9,833 nucleotides of DNA, taken from positions 1 through 9,833 of the forward strand of contig JBAZOD010000035.1 of assembly GCA_041648955.1 (NCBI GenBank). Reading direction: 5' to 3'. Source of the stretch: JBAZOD01 sp041648955 (lineage in GTDB: Bacteria > Patescibacteriota > Patescibacteriia > Patescibacteriales > JAQTRU01). The notes under the pieces were generated by a model that saw only the letters and a list, made by a program, of their open reading frames with translations, made no database searches and was not told the DNA's origin. Shown one piece after another: positions 4,896-9,833 of this stretch (the stretch's first letter is position 1; the number at the start of each line of letters is the position of its first letter). Made by a program: the position numbers and the translations under genes.

Positions 4896-4969
4896 TGGGT
4901 ATAGATGGACTTGAACCATCGACCCCCGCTTTATAAGAGCGGTGCTCTAACCAACTGAGCTATATACCC
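4896..4969 (-). tRNA. tRNA-Ile (anticodon UAU)
   Basis: A complete cloverleaf on the minus strand: acceptor GGGTATA/TATACCC, D stem GCTC/GAGC, anticodon stem CCGCT/AGCGG with loop CTTATAA (TAT at 34-36), variable GGGTC, T stem GATGG/CCATC with canonical loop TTCAAGT. The discriminator is A and no CCA is encoded. The anticodon reads AUA. Most bacteria instead use a CAU anticodon converted to lysidine by TilS, so this is a rarer solution. It is the first gene of the minus-strand tRNA cluster. Confidence 0.92.
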
Positions 4970-4993
4970 TAAAATAAAAAAACTGCTATTTAA

Positions 4994-5022
4994 AATCTAT
5001 CATTTTATCTATCTTCTGGCAA
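4994..5022 (-). promoter_or_regulatory. Probable promoter of the tRNA / GIY-YIG cluster
   Basis: On the minus strand TTGCCA (5022-5017), a 17-base spacer and TAGATT (4999-4994). The start point would be about 4987, 18 bases before tRNA-Ile. It lies just past the stop of the DHH gene. An A/T-rich stem around it (CCTGC near 5034 with GCAG near 4984, then a T run) might serve as a weak terminator for that gene. Confidence 0.5.
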
Positions 5023-5037
5023 GAAAAAAGCAGGTTT

Positions 5038-6240
5038 TTATAGAGGAAGTTTTTCTAATTTTTTTTGGATAATTTCTATTATTTCTTTTTCGGCAGCTGC
5101 CAGCGGTTTTTTTATTTCAGCCTGCGCCAATCTTCTGTCTCCGATTGGATTATATTCCTTTATCAATTCTGAAGAATCAATATTTTTTGATGAATAGACG
5201 ACTAAGCCGGTGGAGGGGTAATTAAAATCATCGCCTTCTTTTCGGCCTTCGCCAGGAGAGATTTTTTCATAGATGATGACGACTATTTTTGCTGCCGGAA
5301 TATTAACAATCAATTCGTCTATAACATCATTCAGGTCGTCTTTGTTTGTTTCAGTTTTTATAAAATCAATATGAGATAAAGTTGACCAGACTAATTTGTT
5401 GTCCAAAGTCCCGGAAAGGCGGGCAAGAACTCGGCCCCACAATTTTAAAACATTTAAACTGCGGGAGCGATAAAGACGATTAACGATCTCTTCTCTTTTT
5501 GCTCCCATGGAGATCAATTGAGAAGTGGACATTAAAGTATTAGGAGTAATATTTGAGGTTTTGAAGCTTTTTGTTTTGTAGATTATTCCGGTAAGCAAGC
5601 AGGTGGCAATATCTTCATCAATCATTTCGCGGGAATAACTGTCAAAGAGAGAAAATAAAATTTCCGAAGTGGAAACGGCATTAAGCTCCACGAGGTTTAT
5701 TTGCCCAAACTCTTCGTTGTCGCTATGATGGTCAATATTTATTATCGGAGTTTTATAAAAAAACTCAGTATCATTATCATAAATTTTTCCAAGCGATTCC
5801 ATGTCAGGAGAATCAAGCGTAATGATGAGATCATATTTAAAGCCCTCCGTAGAAGAAGTAATATCATCTTCAGTAAAGAATCCCTCTTTCGGGGAAATTA
5901 TAAAATTGAGGCTATTTTTTTCCAATTTATATTTTATTTGATTTACCTTGGCATTGGTGATATCAAGCGAGATTATAAATTTGCGGAGATTTTCCAGCCC
6001 GTTTTTTATTTCCGAAAAAGACGGCAGGAAAGAAAATAGATTTTTTGGCTCCGGGCTTATTGTTTCGTTAGCTTCATATTTTTCCGCCGCAATTTCTACA
6101 TTTTTATCCAATTTTTTTAAAAACAAAAATAAGGCCAGAGCGCTGGCCACTGAATCGCCGTTCCAAGTGCGAGAAAAAGTGATCAAAATGTTGTTCGCTT
6201 TTTTTATTTGTTCGAAAATTTGTTGTTCTTGATTGAGCAT
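5038..6240 (-). CDS. DHH-family (NrnA/RecJ-like) phosphoesterase homologue with a degraded active site
   Basis: A 400-residue cytoplasmic protein with the two-domain layout of DHH phosphoesterases (NrnA nanoRNase/pAp phosphatase). The DHH domain covers about 1-260, followed by a linker and a DHHA1-like domain to 400. The eponymous NIDHH (168-172) and the motif II aspartate in LDSPD (142-146) are kept, as is the following FGQINLVE. Motif I, normally H-x-x-P-D-G-D, reads SRTWNGD (23-29), so His and the first Asp are gone. Motif IV, normally TGI-x-x-DTG-x-F, reads TGIIYKTKSF (217-226), with Lys in place of Asp. The DHHA1 substrate loop GGGH is also missing; the equivalent stretch is IGDRRLAQAEIKK. 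Several metal ligands are thus absent, and it is probably a non-catalytic binding protein, or uses a different chemistry. It has its own promoter and a leader starting with a hairpin. Confidence 0.82.
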   Translation of the reverse strand: MLNQEQQIFEQIKKANNILITFSRTWNGDSVASALALFLFLKKLDKNVEIAAEKYEANETISPEPKNLFSFLPSFSEIKNGLENLRKFIISLDITNAKVNQIKYKLEKNSLNFIISPKEGFFTEDDITSSTEGFKYDLIITLDSPDMESLGKIYDNDTEFFYKTPIINIDHHSDNEEFGQINLVELNAVSTSEILFSLFDSYSREMIDEDIATCLLTGIIYKTKSFKTSNITPNTLMSTSQLISMGAKREEIVNRLYRSRSLNVLKLWGRVLARLSGTLDNKLVWSTLSHIDFIKTETNKDDLNDVIDELIVNIPAAKIVVIIYEKISPGEGRKEGDDFNYPSTGLVVYSSKNIDSSELIKEYNPIGDRRLAQAEIKKPLAAAEKEIIEIIQKKLEKLPL

Positions 6241-6262
6241 ATTTTAAATCTGGGTTTCTTTC

Positions 6263-6281
6263 ACTGGTAATTTTAACCAGT
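6263..6281 (-). promoter_or_regulatory. Hairpin at the 5' end of the DHH transcript
   Basis: ACTGGT (6263-6268) and ACCAGT (6276-6281) form a 6-bp stem around a 7-base A/T loop. The predicted start point of the minus-strand transcript is about 6280, so the mRNA would begin with this stem. A 5' stem of this kind can protect against 5'-end-dependent decay; the role here is inference. Confidence 0.4.
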
Positions 6282-6286
6282 ATTTT

Positions 6287-6315
6287 AATATATAGCAATT
6301 TTTTGATAGTGTCAA
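6287..6315 (-). promoter_or_regulatory. Sigma70-type promoter of the DHH gene
   Basis: On the minus strand, consensus TTGACA (6315-6310), a 17-base spacer and TATATT (6292-6287). The start point is near 6280 and the leader about 40 bases, without an obvious Shine-Dalgarno. Confidence 0.7.
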
Positions 6316-6337
6316 GGGCGTAAATTTTACTTTTTTC

Positions 6338-6366
6338 TTGCCAAAATAAGCTAATTTTGGTAATCT
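6338..6366 (+). promoter_or_regulatory. Sigma70-type promoter of valS with a palindrome in the spacer
   Basis: TTGCCA (6338-6343), a 17-base spacer and TAATCT (6361-6366). The start point should be 6373-6374, about 98 bases before the valS ATG. CCAAAAT (6341-6347) and ATTTTGG (6354-6360) are perfect inverted repeats around a 6-base centre. They fill the space from the -35 box to the -10 box, a position where a dimeric repressor would block the polymerase. Confidence 0.55.
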
Positions 6367-6373
6367 TCTTAGT

Positions 6374-6506
6374 ATGAACCCCGTTAGAAATATGTAAATA
6401 AACGGGTAAAAATATCAACCAAAATTAATTCATCTTAGCGGAAAAGATTGAAAATAAATTAGTATATTATTATGGAAGAAAAAAATATTAAAATTTCTAA
6501 CGGGGT
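6374..6506 (+). promoter_or_regulatory. valS leader with competing base pairings and a 7-codon upstream frame
   Basis: The predicted transcript starts at or next to an ATG (6374) that opens the frame MNPVRNM followed by TAA (6395-6397). Its bases 6378-6391 (ACCCCGTTAGAAAT) are perfectly complementary to 6493-6506 (ATTTCTAACGGGGT) inside valS codons 8-12, a 14-bp helix that would enclose the start codon. The same bases can instead form a local hairpin, CCCGTT (6380-6385) with AACGGG (6401-6406). The arrangement allows two exclusive states, one hiding the valS start. No T-box features are present. Confidence 0.4.
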
Positions 6507-9168
6507 AAATAAGGAATTGCCAAAATCATATAACCCGCAGGATTTTGAAGATAAAATCTATGAAATGTGGGAAAAATCCGGATATTTCAATCCGGATATT
6601 TGCGTTCGCGACGGCGTTTGCGCCAAAAATGCCAAGGCTTTTACCATAGTTTTACCGCCTCCAAATATTACTGATAAACTGCACCTGGGGCATAGCTCAA
6701 TGCTCGCGATTGAAGATTTGCTTATCCGCTATCATCGGATGAAGGGCGATCGGGCTCTTTGGGTTCCTGGAACCGACCATGCCGCCATCGCCACGCAAAA
6801 TGTGGTGGAAAGAAAAATTTTGAAAGAAGAGGGGAAAACCCGCCACGACTTAGGCAAGGAAAAATTTTTGAAAAAAGTTTGGGATTTCGTTGGTGTTACT
6901 CAGGCGACAATTTTAAAGCAAACCAGAAAAATGGGCGCTTCTCTAGATTGGTCCAGACAGGCTTTCACTTTGGATGAGCCGAGAAAAGCGGCGGTGAGAA
7001 AAATGTTTGTTGATATGTATAAGGAGGGGGTAATTTATCAGGGCGAGAGAATCGTTAATTGGTGTCCGCGCTGCCATTCCACTTTGGCCGATGATGAAGT
7101 TGAATATAAAGAACAAAAAGCGAAATTATATACTTTTAAATATAGTTCCGATTTTCCTATTACTATCGCCACCACTCGTCCGGAAACCAAACTGGGGGAC
7201 ACAGCGGTGGCCGTAAATCCGAAAGATGACCGTTATAAAAAATATGTTGGAAAAATTTTTGAAATTAATTTTGCCGGCATTCCGTTAAAAATAAAAATAA
7301 TCGCGGATAGGAATGTGGATATGAAATTCGGCACCGGCGCCCTAGGAGTCACTCCGGCGCACTCCATGGTGGATTGGCAAATGGCGGAAAAAAATAAATT
7401 GCCTGTGATAAAAGTTATAAACGAAGACGGGAAAATTCATGACGGCTTTGGAGAATATTCGGGCAAAGATGTTTTGACGGCGAGAAAAATGGTCGTGAAA
7501 AAATTAGAAGAAAACGGACTCTTAGAAAAAGAAGAAGAAATAGAGAACAATCTCTCTGTTTGCTATCGCTGTGGGACGGCGATTGAACCTCTGCCTTCCA
7601 AGCAGTGGTTCATAGCTGTAGATAAAAAGATAAAAAGGCTTAATAACAAATCTCTAAAAGAAAAGGCGATTGAGGCGGCCAAAAAAGGAAAAATAAAATT
7701 CATTCCGGAAAGATTTACAAAAAAATATTTAGACTGGATGGAAAATTTACACGATTGGTGCATCAGCCGTCAGATTTGGTTTGGGCACGAGATACCTGTT
7801 TGGTATAAGGAAAAAGAAATTTATGTTGGTGAGAAGGCGCCAGAAGGTATTGGGTGGTATCAAGACCCCGATACTTTGGATACCTGGTTTTCTTCCGGTA
7901 TGTGGACTTTTTCTACTTTAGGCTGGCCTGATAATTTTCAGAAAGGAAAGAAAGCCGGCGACTTAGCGGATTATCACCCCACTCAAGTTTTGGAAACAGG
8001 CTATGAGATTCTTACTCTTTGGGTTTCCAGGATGGTGATGATGTCAGAGTTTGCTTTGGGAGAAATTCCTTTTGAAAATGTCTATCTGCACGGAATGGTT
8101 CTGGACGAGCATGGCAAAAAAATGAGCAAATCAAAAGGCAACGGCATTGATCCGATTGAAGTTATAGATAAATTCGGAACAGATGCAGTCCGTCTGGCTT
8201 TACTTATCGGAAATACTCCAGGCAACGATACTAGAATTTTTGAAGAAAAAATCGCCGGCTACAGAAATTTCGCGAATAAACTTTGGAATATCTCGCGTTA
8301 TATAATTACGAATTACGAATTACGAATTACGAATTATAAGTTTGATTTTAAAGATTTAACTTTGTTCGATAAGTGGATTTTGTTTCAGATGAGAAATTTG
8401 ATAATGGCGACCAGGGATGATTTAGAAAATTATCGTTTTTCTCAAGCAGGAGAAAGACTAAGGGAATTTACTTGGGGGGATCTAGCTGATTGGTATTTAG
8501 AAGTGTGTAAATTTGAAAAGAATTCTTCAAAGGGACAAATATTGTCGGTAATTTTAAATGATTTATTAAAACTTTGGCATCCATTTATGCCGTTTGTAAC
8601 AGAAACAATATGGCAAGAGATGGAAAATAAAAAATTATTGTTGATTGAAAAATATCCAGAGTTAGATGGTTACAAGGAAATATTGGCGAAAACTAATAAC
8701 GGTGATTTTTATCCCGAAATGTTACTTATTCAAAAAATTATCACCGCAATACGTAATGCTAGAAGTGAAAACAAAGTTGAACCAGCTAAAAAAATTAAAA
8801 CGGTAGTTTATTCTAAAATTGAGGAGTATAAAAAGTTAATTAAAGATCATGAAATTATGATAAGAGGACTAAAGACGGGCATAAGTGAATTGGAAATTAA
8901 AGTTAAAGGTGAGAAAATTGCCGGTGCTATATACGCAGTCGTGGGCGATATAGAAATTTATCTGATTGGCGCGGTTGATAAGGAAAAGGAAAAAGAAAGA
9001 ATTAAAAAAGAAATAGCCAATTTGGAAAAGGTGATTTCGGCAACGGAAAATAAATTGAAAAATAAAGAATTCGTGTCCAAAGCGCCGAAAGAAATCGTGA
9101 AGAAAGAAAAAGAAAAGCTCGCGTCTTGGCAGGAAGCTTTGGAAAAACTAAAAGAGCAGATGAAATAA
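6472..9168 (+). CDS. valS: Valyl-tRNA synthetase
   Basis: An 898-residue class I synthetase that charges tRNA-Val with valine in the cytoplasm and hydrolyses mischarged Thr-tRNA. The nucleotide-binding HLGH is at 71-74 in PPPNITDKLHLGH, and the KMSKS loop at 550-554. The CP1 editing domain spans about 220-360, with TTRPET (234-239) and GTGALGVTPAH (287-297). The family's usual AHDxND there reads AHSMVD. WCISRQIWFGHEIPVW (429-444) and the TLDTWFSSGMW strand (468-478) are standard catalytic-core landmarks. The anticodon-binding helical domain follows from about 625, and the tRNA-binding coiled coil from about 838 to 898. A (AATTACG)n tract encodes residues about 612-622 at the joint between core and anticodon domain. 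The ATG at 6472 has no good Shine-Dalgarno. The intact tRNA-Val(GAC) substrate gene lies 2 kb away. Confidence 0.96.
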   Translation: MEEKNIKISNGVNKELPKSYNPQDFEDKIYEMWEKSGYFNPDICVRDGVCAKNAKAFTIVLPPPNITDKLHLGHSSMLAIEDLLIRYHRMKGDRALWVPGTDHAAIATQNVVERKILKEEGKTRHDLGKEKFLKKVWDFVGVTQATILKQTRKMGASLDWSRQAFTLDEPRKAAVRKMFVDMYKEGVIYQGERIVNWCPRCHSTLADDEVEYKEQKAKLYTFKYSSDFPITIATTRPETKLGDTAVAVNPKDDRYKKYVGKIFEINFAGIPLKIKIIADRNVDMKFGTGALGVTPAHSMVDWQMAEKNKLPVIKVINEDGKIHDGFGEYSGKDVLTARKMVVKKLEENGLLEKEEEIENNLSVCYRCGTAIEPLPSKQWFIAVDKKIKRLNNKSLKEKAIEAAKKGKIKFIPERFTKKYLDWMENLHDWCISRQIWFGHEIPVWYKEKEIYVGEKAPEGIGWYQDPDTLDTWFSSGMWTFSTLGWPDNFQKGKKAGDLADYHPTQVLETGYEILTLWVSRMVMMSEFALGEIPFENVYLHGMVLDEHGKKMSKSKGNGIDPIEVIDKFGTDAVRLALLIGNTPGNDTRIFEEKIAGYRNFANKLWNISRYIITNYELRITNYKFDFKDLTLFDKWILFQMRNLIMATRDDLENYRFSQAGERLREFTWGDLADWYLEVCKFEKNSSKGQILSVILNDLLKLWHPFMPFVTETIWQEMENKKLLLIEKYPELDGYKEILAKTNNGDFYPEMLLIQKIITAIRNARSENKVEPAKKIKTVVYSKIEEYKKLIKDHEIMIRGLKTGISELEIKVKGEKIAGAIYAVVGDIEIYLIGAVDKEKEKERIKKEIANLEKVISATENKLKNKEFVSKAPKEIVKKEKEKLASWQEALEKLKEQMK
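8304..8336 (+). repeat. Heptanucleotide tandem repeat (AATTACG)n inside valS
   Basis: Four perfect copies of AATTACG (8304-8331) and a partial fifth (AATTA, 8332-8336). Because the unit is seven bases, three copies make one seven-codon cycle, visible in the protein as ITNYELR then ITNYK. Changing the count by one or two would shift the valS frame; changing it by three would not. Confidence 0.93.
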
Positions 9169-9182
9169 AAAAAGATAAAATT

Positions 9183-9476
9183 ATGTTTCATAATTTGCAA
9201 TCGCTCCTTTCCGGATCAATCAAAAGAGTCGGCATCAATCAGCAAGTAGAAGAATCGCTGGTTATGGAAAAATATAAAGAAATAATAGATGGAATTTTGG
9301 CTCCGGAAGAAGCGGATAAAGTCAAAACAATGTATGCGAGGAATAAATCCCTGGTTGTTGCTTCTTTGTCGGACGGGATTACGGAAAAACTTCAGAAAGA
9401 AGAGGGAAAAATCATCAGTAAAATAAACGAAAAATTAGGCTCGGACGCCTTAAATAAGATTAAATATATTACTTGA
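9183..9476 (+). CDS. DUF721 / DciA-like small protein
   Basis: A 97-residue basic protein starting MFHNLQSLLSGSIKRVGI. The order of elements fits DUF721: an N-terminal helix around LQSLL, a helix VMEKYKEIIDGILAPEEADKV, a strand with NKSLVVASLSDGITEKLQKEEGKII (written here in parts, residues about 58-82), and a final INEKLG-INKIKYIT-like strand, actually INEKLGSDALNKIKYIT. In other bacteria the DUF721 protein DciA recruits the replicative helicase DnaB, so a helicase-loader role is possible; the match is a family-level resemblance only. I start it at ATG 9183, 14 bases after the valS stop. An in-frame ATG at 9126 would overlap valS by 43 bases and add 19 residues that are merely valS read in another frame. 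It is probably co-transcribed with valS. Confidence 0.68.
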   Translation: MFHNLQSLLSGSIKRVGINQQVEESLVMEKYKEIIDGILAPEEADKVKTMYARNKSLVVASLSDGITEKLQKEEGKIISKINEKLGSDALNKIKYIT

Positions 9477-9490
9477 AGAAAGGGCTCGGA

Positions 9491-9519
9491 TTGTGTAATA
9501 TATAGAGGTAATATAAAGA
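9491..9519 (+). promoter_or_regulatory. Possible weak promoter upstream of the last gene
   Basis: TTGTGT (9491-9496) with TATAAA at 9512-9517 (15-base spacer) or TAAAGA at 9514-9519 (17-base spacer). The start would be near 9526, 14 bases before the ATG at 9540. The match is modest, and read-through from valS is an alternative. Confidence 0.3.
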
Positions 9520-9539
9520 TTTTTTTATTTTTGAAAGAG

Positions 9540-9833
9540 ATGACTTTAAGGGCTTATTTATCTATCATGGCGATAACCACCGCAATTTGCTGGGCGGCTT
9601 TTATCTTTATTTTGCGGATAGTCGATCCGACGATTACCAATTGGCTCGGATTTGGGCTTTTTTATATCTCTTTATTTTTGTCTTTGTCTGGCACAGCAGC
9701 GATTGTCGGATTTTTAATAAGATTTGTCGGCTTGAAGCGGGAGATGGTTTCTTTTTCGGTCAAAACCGCTTTTCGGCAATCCTTTCTGTTCGCCTTCCTG
9801 ATCATAGCGATTTTATTTTTGTCGGCCCACAAT
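9540..9833 (+). CDS. Integral membrane protein of unknown function (N-terminal part)
   Basis: The frame opens with ATG at 9540, preceded by GAAAGAG, and runs off the right edge after 98 codons. It starts MTLRAYLSIMAITTAICWAA. Three hydrophobic segments are visible (about 5-28, 36-62 and 80-96), separated by a short loop after the first and a charged loop (RFVGLKREMVSFSVKTAFRQ, 61-80) between the second and third, so it is an inner-membrane protein. I do not recognise a family with confidence; short three- or four-helix proteins of this style are common as conserved hypotheticals in Patescibacteria. It follows the DUF721 gene by 63 bases in the same direction. Everything after residue 98 is outside the window. 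Confidence 0.72.
   Translation, partial: MTLRAYLSIMAITTAICWAAFIFILRIVDPTITNWLGFGLFYISLFLSLSGTAAIVGFLIRFVGLKREMVSFSVKTAFRQSFLFAFLIIAILFLSAHN

Noticed and set aside
6104..6418. A 104-codon minus-strand frame ahead of the DHH gene
   Set aside because: It overlaps the DHH start in another frame and contains the DHH promoter. Its ISNGV residues match the start of ValRS only because both come from the arms of the inverted repeat.
6374..6471. T-box riboswitch ahead of valS
   Set aside because: The roughly 98-base leader lacks the conserved AGGGTGG T-box sequence and has no terminator hairpin.
9126..9182. Upstream ATG for the DUF721 gene
   Set aside because: The extra residues are the valS 3' end read out of frame, and the ATG at 9183 gives the expected DUF721 N-terminus.
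1..9833. CRISPR array, integrase, transposase or phage genes
   Set aside because: No regularly spaced repeats and no such proteins were seen on either strand; the only tandem repeat is the AATTACG tract in valS.

Overview
The window looks like a piece of a low-to-moderate GC bacterial genome of the Candidate Phyla Radiation (Patescibacteria, Parcubacteria-like). This is inferred from gene style and content: a short 286-residue ComEC-like metallo-hydrolase, a VanW/peptidoglycan-binding membrane protein, DUF3006, a small GIY-YIG protein embedded in a tRNA cluster, a (AATTACG)n microsatellite inside valS, and isolated GC-rich hairpins in otherwise AT-rich DNA. TGA is used as a stop (e.g. 9474-9476), so the recoded Gracilibacteria-type code does not apply.

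Layout. 1-203: the 3' end of glycyl-tRNA synthetase (+) and a bidirectional terminator. 201-371: a small, very basic unannotatable protein gene (-) with the best Shine-Dalgarno in the window. 372-468: back-to-back sigma70-type promoters sharing one -35 box; the plus-strand one seems to give a leaderless mRNA for the ComEC-like hydrolase (469-1329). 1404-1650: a strong promoter followed by a non-coding, highly self-complementary stretch that I read as a ~210-nt structured RNA (6S-like architecture). 1665-4436: a minus-strand operon, hsp20 - DUF3006 - vanW family, with promoter and terminator. 4488-5022: a minus-strand tRNA cluster (tRNA-Ile(UAU), a disrupted tRNA 5' half carrying a 40-nt palindrome, a GIY-YIG gene whose last codons run into the next tRNA, intact tRNA-Val(GAC)). 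5038-6240: a NrnA/RecJ-type DHH protein (-) with most catalytic residues lost. 6241-6471: a divergent control region; the valS side has a promoter, an operator-like palindrome and a leader with a 14-bp long-range inverted repeat reaching into the valS coding start. 6472-9168: valS. 9183-9476: a DUF721/DciA-like protein. 9540-end: the start of an integral membrane protein.

Functionally the window mixes translation (glyS, valS, tRNAs), envelope and stress (vanW, hsp20), DNA uptake or nucleic-acid processing (ComEC-like, DHH) and possibly replication (DciA-like). Most transcription units can be followed from promoter to stop, and several of these promoters are good sigma70 matches with 17-bp spacers. 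The most unusual items are the GIY-YIG gene bracketed by copies of a tRNA 5' half, the unassigned structured RNA, the valS leader, the degenerate DHH protein, and the small basic protein gene with its shared-box divergent promoter. All are read by eye; no database search or folding program was run.
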